A program made the translations under genes and the position numbers. The notes under the pieces are model-generated. The model saw only the letters and a list, made by a program, of their open reading frames with translations, ran no database searches and had not been told where the DNA came from. From Bifidobacterium asteroides (GTDB lineage: Bacteria; Actinomycetota; Actinomycetes; Actinomycetales; Bifidobacteriaceae), in contig NZ_CP048272.1 of assembly GCF_019469425.1 (NCBI RefSeq), positions 2,046,001 to 2,110,000 of the forward strand: a stretch of DNA of 64,000 nucleotides, in the 5' to 3' direction. Every line of letters starts with the position of its first letter. Position 1 is the first letter of the stretch. Of this stretch, positions 37,551 to 45,105 are shown in pieces.

Positions 37551-38930
37551 CTATTCCCTGATGGCAACCTTGTCCTGGCCGACGATACCTGTCACCCCTT
37601 GGTCGTAAGCCTTGGCGGCCTCGTCGACTGACATTGCACCGGTCACCACCTGCTCCGTGGCCTTCTGGATTTCAGCCGAGACCTTGGGGTATTCGCTCAC
37701 GCTGGGGCGGACATGTGTGTAAGCCAGGGCCTTGGTGGTGATCTCGGTGAAGGCGTTGGTGGCCAGATACTTGGGGTCCTTGGCCACGTCGGACCTAACT
37801 GCGATTTTGGCTTCCTTGATATCCTTCTCCAATGAAAACTCCCTGTTGCCCAGGAGCTTGATGAACTCGAAAGCCAGCTCTGGGTTCTTGGACTTGCCGC
37901 CAACAGCCAGGGTCCACCCGCCGGAAGAGGTGACGTACTGCGGTTCCGCACCGTTCTTGCTAGGGAAGAGGGCAGCCCCCAGAGTCTTCTCGTAATCCGG
38001 CCACTCCTTGGACCCGCCCTTAATCCATGTGGAGGGCAGCCAGCTGCCATCCAAGGTGAAGCCAATCTTGTCATTGGGAAGCCAATCCATACTGATGGTC
38101 CCGCCGATATTCACATCCTGCGCCTGGGCTGGGGTGGGGGCATAGCCCTTGTCGTATATGGTCTTGAGGAAGTTCAGCGAATCCTTGAACCCCTGGGAGC
38201 CGATAGTCCACTTCCCAGTCTTGACGTCCATCAGGGCCTTGTTCCCTTGCTTGGTCCCGTACAGCAATTGGTAGAAGCTCTGCATGGAGGTCCCCTCGCC
38301 GATGGCCGTCCCGGCGAACATGTTCATGGGGACCACGCCCGGCACCTTGGCCTTGATCGTAGCTGCCGCGTCCAGCAGATCCTGCCAGGTGTGCGGCTGC
38401 CAGGGGATAGGGATACCCGCCTTTTCGAAGACGTGCTTGTTGTACCAAATGACCCTGGTGTCCGTGTCGGCGGGGACCCCGTAAACACCGTCACGGCCTG
38501 TGCCGATCTTCTTGGCGGTCTCGATGTAGTTCTTGTTCCAGTCCGCCCACTTGTCCGCGAAGGGCTTGATGTTGTAGAGGTAGCCGGCGTCAGCATCAGC
38601 CTGCAGACTGTCGGAATCCTGGTAGAGAACATCCGGTGCGGTCGCGGGCGACCGCTGTGCCAAGGAAAGTTTGGTCTTGTAATCGGATTCCTGCGCCGAA
38701 ATAGGCTGCAGGTCGACTTTCTTGCCCGGGTGCTCCTTTTCGAATATTTTCTTCGCCTTTTTTACCTGTGTATCAAACTGGGTGAACTGATCAGTCTTCT
38801 GATAGATGACTTTTATGGAATCCCCCCCCCCCCCCGCGGAAGAGGACGACCCCCCACAGGCGGACAGACAGAGCGACACAGCTACCACCAGGGCCGTCAG
38901 ACCCACCGACTTCTTCATTTTCTTGCCCAT
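37551..38930 (-). CDS. Extracellular solute-binding lipoprotein of a sugar ABC transporter
   Basis: This 459-residue substrate-binding lipoprotein captures the oligosaccharide for the two downstream permeases. It has a basic start, hydrophobic segment and lipobox LSAC with Cys25, then SSSSAGGGG and the mature CUT1 fold. The ATG at 38930 has AAAGGAG four bases upstream; an ATG at 38945 is part of that site. Residues 33-36 are encoded by a run of 14 G, in frame at present. Slippage would truncate the protein directly after the lipobox. A decayed paralogue lies upstream (39060-39500). Confidence 0.95.
   Translation of the reverse strand: MGKKMKKSVGLTALVVAVSLCLSACGGSSSSAGGGGDSIKVIYQKTDQFTQFDTQVKKAKKIFEKEHPGKKVDLQPISAQESDYKTKLSLAQRSPATAPDVLYQDSDSLQADADAGYLYNIKPFADKWADWNKNYIETAKKIGTGRDGVYGVPADTDTRVIWYNKHVFEKAGIPIPWQPHTWQDLLDAAATIKAKVPGVVPMNMFAGTAIGEGTSMQSFYQLLYGTKQGNKALMDVKTGKWTIGSQGFKDSLNFLKTIYDKGYAPTPAQAQDVNIGGTISMDWLPNDKIGFTLDGSWLPSTWIKGGSKEWPDYEKTLGAALFPSKNGAEPQYVTSSGGWTLAVGGKSKNPELAFEFIKLLGNREFSLEKDIKEAKIAVRSDVAKDPKYLATNAFTEITTKALAYTHVRPSVSEYPKVSAEIQKATEQVVTGAMSVDEAAKAYDQGVTGIVGQDKVAIRE
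38822..38835 (-). repeat. Poly-G tract (14 G on coding strand) inside the binding-protein gene
   Basis: Fourteen C on the plus strand, read as four Gly codons and flanking bases after the lipobox. Its length and position are typical of slipped-strand contingency loci. Confidence 0.95.
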
Positions 38931-39007
38931 CTTGCTCCTTTGCATTTGTGCGGCCCTACCTTGGAATATGGCATCTTCGACTTCTCATCCTTCAATAGGA
39001 CCGATTT

Positions 39008-39024
39008 AATCAATTTAAATGATT
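39008..39024. promoter_or_regulatory. Inverted repeat upstream of the binding-protein gene
   Basis: AATCA and TGATT flank ATTTAAA about 80 bases before the start of the binding-protein gene. It contains ATCAATT, the motif that recurs at other intergenic sites of this locus. Confidence 0.5.
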
Positions 39025-39059
39025 TATTTGGAGATTGCAAGTCTCCCTCACCCAGTCAA

Positions 39060-39500
39060 GGCTGAGTCTCAACCTGGCCCTCTCCGCCAGCACCCTTACC
39101 GCCCAATCGCATGAATTAGCGGCTTCCCTGACGGTGAAGGCCCCCGCGATCGCCTTCTCTGTGGCCTTCTGGGTTTCGAAGGAGACCTTAGACAGACCAT
39201 CACGCTAGGGCCGAAGCGAGTGAACCTGAGCGAGTCGGTTATCTGTCGGGCGAAGGGGCGGCCGCCAGGTAGGCAGAGTCCTTGGCCGCGCCCGACCTGA
39301 CGGCGGTGCGGGCTATCCGAGTGGCATTTTCCAGAGAGCCTCCCGTTGCACGGGGCCTTGATGAAATCGAAGACAAACCCAAAGACCCCCAGACCTGCCG
39401 CCTGCGGCCACCGTCCATTCTTCTTTGGCCGTCACATCCTTGAGGGCCTGACTTTGCGGCTGAACACCCACGCGCCCTGGAACAGGCGGGATCCATGCCC
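39060..39500 (-). pseudogene. Decayed solute-binding-protein paralogue
   Basis: Pieces in different frames match the C-terminal half of the intact binding protein. SLENATRIARTAVRSGAAKD and the following Tyr-Leu-Ala stretch correspond to its SLEKDIKEAKIAVRSDVAKD region. An alanine/valine segment and 'KATEKAIAGAFTVREA'-like codons near 39110-39180 also correspond. The N-terminal half is missing. It sits between the intact gene and the fucosidase gene, so the locus once had two binding proteins. Confidence 0.7.
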
Positions 39501-39510
39501 GGCCTATTTT

Positions 39511-39525
39511 ATCAATTAAATTGAT
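39511..39525. promoter_or_regulatory. Perfect 15-bp palindrome, operator candidate
   Basis: ATCAATT and AATTGAT around a single A. It stands just upstream of the decayed binding protein, in the same relative place as the 39008-39024 repeat before the intact copy. Confidence 0.55.
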
Positions 39526-39742
39526 TGATTAGTCGGACATAAGGCGTCTTCGCATACGCCCCCGGATGGGACCCGGTTGCCGTGACGATCCTGCGGCTGC
39601 CCTTATTGGTGGAGGAACAGGTAATCAATACACGGTCCAGACCATACCCACGGACCCGTCCCAGACAGTCGGCGATCCAGCAACATTCCGCCTGGCCCAA
39701 GGAGGTGTAAATCCTCCCCACCGCCGACGCCGGCCAGCTCAT
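39512..39742 (-). pseudogene. GNAT acetyltransferase remnant
   Basis: The segment ADCLGRVRGYGLDRVLITCSS followed by SRRIV matches the C-terminal part of the intact GNAT protein encoded at 29043-29621 (DDCLRRAAALGMSRVLITC). No N-terminal half or motif A is present. Confidence 0.6.
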
Positions 39743-41166
39743 CGCCTGCCCTCCTCGTGGATCAGGCAGGCGTCCAAGGCCACGGGGCCACGTGACCTGG
39801 TCACACTGATCTCCAGGTGGCTGGTGGTCAGTGGACCGACCTGTGCGAAGCGCTGATACCCAACAGCCCCCACCTCTGCCACCTGATGGAGTTCCCCGTC
39901 AAGTTGGGCACTGATGACGACCTGCTCCACCCGCTGGCCGACCTCGATGTGTTCACGAAGGACGAGCCCATCCACCTGTCGAGGGCGGTCGAAATCAATG
40001 GTAATGGTGGGATGATCATCATCCGCACCGGCCAGCCAGCAGCCAGAGCCCGCACCGATGGACAGGAGGTTCCGGGGGTCGCTTCCGCATGCCTTGGAAG
40101 AGACGGATACCTTAACGTCCTCGGTGACGGCTCCCTCCCAGAATTCCCGAATCCTGCGGCCCAAACCGGTCAGAGACTCCACATCGGGCTGGCTGATCTT
40201 CCCTTGGGCGTTCGGCGGCACGTTGAGCAGGAGATTGGCGTTCCCGCCGACAGTGGCGGACCAGATGTCGAAAAGTTCGTCAATCGTGCGCACCTTGTCG
40301 TCCTCGCTGGCATGGTGGAACCAGCCGGGCCGGATGGAGGTATCGACCTCGGCCGGGTACCAGGCAAGGGGGCCGCCGTACTGTTCAAGGACCCTGCGGC
40401 TGCCCAGGTCCTCATCTTCAGAGCGCACGGCCCAATCGGGGTTGGAGAGATGGTCCAGCTCCCCCTTGCCCATCTTCCACTCTGCATGGCGGAGGGATGC
40501 CGGAACCACGCTCCACTCGTTCTCGCGTGCCTTGCCGGCCTCGTTGCCGCACCAGCGGACATCTGGCCCACAGATACTGATGACCGCTTCCGGCTGCAGG
40601 GCTCTGATCACATTGAAATAACGTTGCCAGTCATAGGCCTGGGTCTTGCCGTTGGGCCCCTCGCCGTTGGCTCCGTCCATCCAGACACTGAAGATGGGTC
40701 CGTAGTGGGTAAGGAGTTCTATCAGCTGGTTGACATAGTAGTCGTCATAGGCCTTGCCCTGCCCGTAAGCGGCCTCAGTCCTGTCCCAGGGGGACAGGTA
40801 GACGCCAAACTTGAGACCGTGACGGCGAGCGGCCCGGGAGACCTCACAGACCACGTCGCCCTTCCCTCCCCTCCAAGGAGATCTGGCCACGCTGTGCTCG
40901 GTGTAGGCGCTGGGCCAAAGGCAGAAGCCGTCGTGGTGCTTGCAGGTGAGGATCACCCCCGTCATACCGGCCGCTTTGAAGGTCTGCATCCACTGGTCGC
41001 AGTCCAGGTCCGACGGATTGAAGAGGGCGGGATCCTCGTGGCCTAGGCCCCATTCGCGGTCGGTCATCGTGTTCATGCCAAAGTGCATGAAGGCATACAT
41101 CTCCATGCGCTGCCAATCAAGCTGCCGGCGAGACGGCTTGATATTGGCCAGATAATCCAGATTCAT
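39739..41166 (-). CDS. Alpha-L-fucosidase, glycoside hydrolase family 29
   Basis: This 475-residue cytoplasmic fucosidase, with no signal peptide, fits GH29 subfamily B (alpha-1,3/1,4 type). The catalytic barrel shows AFMHFGMNTMTDREWG near the N-terminus, VILTCKHHDGFCLWPS at 71-86, and the nucleophile Asp164 in VWMDGANGEGP. A C-terminal beta-sandwich (about residues 345-475) follows. The start at 41166 is supported by the conserved N-terminal LDYLANIKPSRRQLDWQ. Upstream are two AATTGAT motifs. Core alpha-1,3-fucose of plant and insect N-glycans would be a fitting substrate, by inference. Confidence 0.93.
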   Translation of the reverse strand: MNLDYLANIKPSRRQLDWQRMEMYAFMHFGMNTMTDREWGLGHEDPALFNPSDLDCDQWMQTFKAAGMTGVILTCKHHDGFCLWPSAYTEHSVARSPWRGGKGDVVCEVSRAARRHGLKFGVYLSPWDRTEAAYGQGKAYDDYYVNQLIELLTHYGPIFSVWMDGANGEGPNGKTQAYDWQRYFNVIRALQPEAVISICGPDVRWCGNEAGKARENEWSVVPASLRHAEWKMGKGELDHLSNPDWAVRSEDEDLGSRRVLEQYGGPLAWYPAEVDTSIRPGWFHHASEDDKVRTIDELFDIWSATVGGNANLLLNVPPNAQGKISQPDVESLTGLGRRIREFWEGAVTEDVKVSVSSKACGSDPRNLLSIGAGSGCWLAGADDDHPTITIDFDRPRQVDGLVLREHIEVGQRVEQVVISAQLDGELHQVAEVGAVGYQRFAQVGPLTTSHLEISVTRSRGPVALDACLIHEEGRR

Positions 41167-41283
41167 CGGAATCCTTCCTTGGAATTCGTTTGTCCATGGG
41201 TTGTCTGGGTCTTCGGTCTCTTGGCGACTCTTTGCACTTCTTTATCTGTAGTCTGCTCATACTCCATCGGGCGACCGGGACCC

Positions 41284-41334
41284 AATTGATTAACTTACCG
41301 CACAATTTCCACGAAAGGAATTGATATACATCAA
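41284..41334. promoter_or_regulatory. Two AATTGAT motifs upstream of the fucosidase gene
   Basis: AATTGAT occurs at 41284-41290 and 41319-41325. The second is part of the inverted repeat TTGAT-atac-ATCAA (41321-41334). They lie 120-170 bases before the fucosidase start and match the palindromes at 39009 and 39511. Confidence 0.5.
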
Positions 41335-41484
41335 CCTGGCAGAGACACGCATGAGGCATGAATGAGGGCTGCCAGTTCGGCAGCCAGAAGGAAGATGGAA
41401 AGTGCTGTGCAGACAGACGCCGACCACCTCGGCCCAAGAGCAGGAACGGGAAGAGACACCCTTCGCCTCGCCCCAGAAGGAGGC

Positions 41485-44229
41485 TCACAAGGTCTGACGG
41501 TGCAAATCGTTGGCTGTCCGCAGCACCCTAGGGGACAAAAAGGTCTCAGGATCGCCCGCAGGGGCCGAGGTGATGTGCCAGACGACCGACTCTCCAGGCA
41601 AGAGGGTGGCCATGCCGCCGTCGATTGAGGCGGCAGGATCCACCTTATCCACCATGCAGAAGGCATCGCGGGCATAGGCCCGAGCAGTCAGGGTCAGCCG
41701 GTATCCGCGGTCCTCGACCGCAATAGAGGCTTCGAGGGGGTCGGGCCGGAGGGCTTGGTCCACAACCTCAGCCGGATTGTAGATGACCCTGGCAAAACCC
41801 GGCCGGTCGGGACCGGCCACGAGGATCTCCTGGGCAGGGTCACCGAAGGCAGCCACGGATGCCTCCAGAACCACCTGGGCCTGTCTCCCTGCCGGTATCG
41901 AGACCCGAGCGATCTGATCGGCCAAGACAGTCCCATCCAAGCGGCGGCGCTCCACCCGCCACTGGCCCTCCCAGGCCTGACGGGTGTCGTTGACCATGAC
42001 CAGAACCAGCTGGTCAGGGGTGACAGGCATGCCAGCCCAACTGTGCTCAGCCCGATAGGCCTCTGAAACCCCGGGCTGAATAGAGGCTAGGCGGGGAGCG
42101 AAGAAGTCGCGGGAGGCGAACCAGAGGGGCTTGCGGTGCCCGTCATAGTCCACCGCCGCCCAGGAGATCACCGGCCAGTCGTCATTGAGCTGCCAGACCA
42201 GCGTGCCGGCATTCACCGGCTCCAGCGAGCGCATGTACTCCACCCCGAATCGGACGGCCTGTGCCTGTTGCAACTGACAAGCCCAGTGCCAGTCCTCAAT
42301 ATCCTCCCAGCGGTCACTGGGAATCAGCCAGGAGTGCGGCCCATCCGAACGACGGCCGTTTACCACGCCGCCGTAACTGATGTCATAGAAGTCGCCCGGA
42401 GTCAGGTGGGAACGCATGCCTCGGGAGAGCTTGATGTTGCCGTCGATGGCCTTCTGGTGGACCAGCATCTGGGTGCCAAAGGGGTCCAAGGGGCTGTCAT
42501 GCACCACCCGGGTCAGGGTGCTCCAGGCAGGAGGCGCCTGGTATCCGAACTCGTCGGCGAATCGGGGCCTGTAATCCCTGTAGGCCTTGTAGTCCTTGCT
42601 GTTCCACACATCCCAGATGTGCACGGTCCCGTCGTTGTCCTTGTTGGGCGAGGTGTACTTGGTGAAACTCATCGGAGAACTCGGCAGATAGATCCTGGTC
42701 GGGTCCAGTTGTGCGAAGAGGCGGGGAAAAAGATCAGAATAATATCCATCGCCCCAAGGGCGTTCACCGTAACCGTACATGTTGGGGACGGCGGCGGGAT
42801 CGACCAGAGCGTTCTTGAACCCGCCCCAGTCGGCATAGGCCGTGTAATTCTCGTTGGATCCATTCCATACGACCAGGCTGGGGTGCGGGGAGAGCCGACC
42901 GATCTGCTCCCGGGCCTCCGCCTCAACCTCCGACCAGTTGCCCGGGTCCTCCGGGTAAGCGGCGCAAGCGAACATGAAGTCCTGCCAGACCATCACCCCC
43001 TCCTCGTCCGCCAGGTCATAGAGGTCGTCGGACTCGTAGTATCCACCTCCCCAGATCCTGACCATGTTGGAATTGGACTCGACCAAGTCCTCCATCCGTC
43101 GTTGGTAGCGATCCTTGTTCATCCGGGTAATGAAGGCATCGTCGGGAATCCAGTTGTAACCGTGGGCATGCACCGGTACCCCGTTGACGGATATGCGGAA
43201 GGGGCGGCCGTCCTCGTCGGCCGCTGTGTCCACGCTGACCGTGCGGAAACCCACCCGGCCTGTCCACACGGCCTGGGGACGGGATTCATCCGATCCGGCG
43301 TTTGCCCCCTCCTGGCCTGCCATGACATCGACCGTGTAGAGGGGGTGATCACCGTAGCCCCGGGGCCACCAAAGCTGCACATCCGGTACCCTGAGAACCA
43401 GACGGACCGTGTCCGCTCCGGCATTGAGGCAGGAGCAGGCCTGGGCGTCGGCACTGTTGCCGCCTAGATGGACCCGCACGGGTATCCCCCCGGACTGGGT
43501 GCCAGGCCGTGCCTTCTCATCGGTACCGGACCTTCCACGGCCACCAGCGCGTTCCAGATCCACATCCACGGTGAGCAGACCCCCACCTTGGTCGTCGACG
43601 CCCACCAACGGGCGGACCTGGGCAATTCTGACACCGGACCAAGAATCAATGCCGATGGGCTGCCAGATTCCGGCGTTGGCCACGTCGATACCCCAGTCCC
43701 ATCCGAACGACGAGGCCGCCTTCCGGAGCTGGTTGAAGGGATGGTTGTCATGAGGGTAGTAACCCAGAATCGTCTGTCTTCTCTCCCCCTCGCGGACGGG
43801 GGAGGTGAAGGAGACGACCAGGGTGTTCCCGCCTTCTTTGAGGAGATTGCGCACATCCCACCGGTAGGAGCGGTAGGCGTTCTGGGTGCTGCCAACCGGT
43901 CGGCCGTTGAGTTCCAGTGCGGCAACCGTATCCAGTCCGTAGGCCACCAGGTCGTGACGCTGCGATCCGTCGTCATGCCAGTCGAACTGGCAGGTGAACC
44001 GCCAGTCAACATCGCCGATCCACTGCTGGGCCTGTTCGTTGTCCCCGTCATAAGGGTCACCGATCAGGCCGGCGCGGAGGAGGTCAATAGTCGCCTCCCC
44101 CGGCACTCGGGCCTCGACCCCATTGGCCAGGCGGTTGCGGAGATCCTCCGGCGCCACCTGGGGATTGAGGGCTGCCATGGTCCAACTCCCCTCAAGAGGG
44201 GTGAATGTGGATGGGTGATGTGTAAGCAT
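41485..44229 (-). CDS. Beta-mannosidase, glycoside hydrolase family 2
   Basis: This 914-residue cytoplasmic exo-beta-mannosidase cleaves the core Man-beta-GlcNAc or plant beta-mannosides. It has an N-terminal jelly-roll domain (WRFTCQFDWHDDG, GLDTVAALELNGRPVG), then an immunoglobulin-like domain. The TIM barrel has the acid/base Glu in VWNGSNENY near residue 457 and the nucleophile Glu in DEFGYQAPP near 559. The ATG at 44229 has GGAAG about ten bases upstream; an upstream in-frame start would add 15 residues. It is the first gene of the minus-strand set and pairs with the fucosidase and GH38 enzymes. Confidence 0.94.
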   Translation of the reverse strand: MLTHHPSTFTPLEGSWTMAALNPQVAPEDLRNRLANGVEARVPGEATIDLLRAGLIGDPYDGDNEQAQQWIGDVDWRFTCQFDWHDDGSQRHDLVAYGLDTVAALELNGRPVGSTQNAYRSYRWDVRNLLKEGGNTLVVSFTSPVREGERRQTILGYYPHDNHPFNQLRKAASSFGWDWGIDVANAGIWQPIGIDSWSGVRIAQVRPLVGVDDQGGGLLTVDVDLERAGGRGRSGTDEKARPGTQSGGIPVRVHLGGNSADAQACSCLNAGADTVRLVLRVPDVQLWWPRGYGDHPLYTVDVMAGQEGANAGSDESRPQAVWTGRVGFRTVSVDTAADEDGRPFRISVNGVPVHAHGYNWIPDDAFITRMNKDRYQRRMEDLVESNSNMVRIWGGGYYESDDLYDLADEEGVMVWQDFMFACAAYPEDPGNWSEVEAEAREQIGRLSPHPSLVVWNGSNENYTAYADWGGFKNALVDPAAVPNMYGYGERPWGDGYYSDLFPRLFAQLDPTRIYLPSSPMSFTKYTSPNKDNDGTVHIWDVWNSKDYKAYRDYRPRFADEFGYQAPPAWSTLTRVVHDSPLDPFGTQMLVHQKAIDGNIKLSRGMRSHLTPGDFYDISYGGVVNGRRSDGPHSWLIPSDRWEDIEDWHWACQLQQAQAVRFGVEYMRSLEPVNAGTLVWQLNDDWPVISWAAVDYDGHRKPLWFASRDFFAPRLASIQPGVSEAYRAEHSWAGMPVTPDQLVLVMVNDTRQAWEGQWRVERRRLDGTVLADQIARVSIPAGRQAQVVLEASVAAFGDPAQEILVAGPDRPGFARVIYNPAEVVDQALRPDPLEASIAVEDRGYRLTLTARAYARDAFCMVDKVDPAASIDGGMATLLPGESVVWHITSAPAGDPETFLSPRVLRTANDLHRQTL

Positions 44230-44477
44230 GGTGCTTGTCTTCCTTGTCTTGCGCTCCGTCGGCAGAGGCTTCAACCTTCCCCCGAAGTCCCGTGATGGTC
44301 ATTCAACGCGGTGTACTCCTGCATCACCCTAGCAAAGAAGCGGACCGGACTTCAGGCTACGGCGAATCCGGCAATCGGAAGGGCGGGGACGGTGGGGGCC
44401 CGGCCCGATAGGGCCATCCGATGGACAGGCCGCCGCGATGTGCCGTCGGCCGAGTATGAGGTATACTGTGCTATGTT

Positions 44478-44550
44478 GCCCCTCTGGCTCAATGGTTAGA
44501 GCAGCGTCCTTTTAAGTCGTGGGTTGTGGGTTCGAGTCCCACGGGGGGCA
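44478..44550 (+). tRNA. tRNA-Lys (anticodon TTT)
   Basis: A complete 73-base cloverleaf: acceptor GCCCCTC with GGGGGGC (one wobble), D arm GCTC/GAGC, and T arm GTGGG/CCCAC with loop TTCGAGT. The anticodon loop CTTTTAA gives anticodon TTT. The anticodon stem (44504-44508 with 44516-44520) contains a T-T mismatch and an outer G-T. CCA is not encoded. Its 3' half is the left attachment site of the island. Confidence 0.93.
44513..44548 (+). repeat. attL: 36-bp island attachment repeat in tRNA-Lys
   Basis: The 36 bases from the anticodon loop to the acceptor stem of tRNA-Lys are repeated exactly at 57800-57835. The two copies bracket the integrase remnant and accessory genes. Confidence 0.9.
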
Positions 44551-45105
44551 CTTTGGTTGTCTATTATTTAATACCGGCTACTGTGCTTCGTAAAAAATTC
44601 CTCCCGCGAAAACTCAGGTATCTGCCGCAATACCCAAGTACTACAACCCTGATACAGCATTCATCCAGACCATCAACCTGTGCAGGGGTGGGCCAGGCAC
44701 CTGGTATATAGCCTTGATCCGTTTGCTGAGGCTCAGCATCTACCGAGCCGGCTCGGCACCTGATCATGGGAACCGAGTCGCAGTATATAGGCGGCACCGC
44801 CCTCCGCATGCCATGCCAATAGCAGATCTTCTGCATTGCCTTACATGGCACTCATATACAGCTGCATAACCTTGCAGCATATGCATCCGTTGACGCGCCT
44901 TCAAAATACCGACCGATGCTTCGAAATTCTCTGCTATCAGGTCAAGCACCCCCTGGACCGGCTTTAACGGACGTGCCTGCGGGCCATGCGCTTCGAATAT
45001 CTCGCGAAAGCACCGGTGGGAACCAGCACAAGCCTCATCGGTCCGCGCCAGCAGTTGCCAGCACGCCATCAGTAAGGAATTCTGGCCGTACCTTTCCTGC
45101 TCCGA
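44551..45105. other. Island left-end spacer
   Basis: About 555 bases with no gene I can support. A frame on the minus strand (44764-45069) is open but has no ribosome binding site, and its codons look random. Confidence 0.5.

Noticed and set aside
39817-41046. A 409-codon open frame on the plus strand
   Set aside because: It is antisense to the fucosidase gene with no independent support.
41367-41385. Terminator of the beta-mannosidase gene
   Set aside because: GGCTGCC/GGCAGCC forms a hairpin but there is no T-run on the minus strand, so it was not listed.
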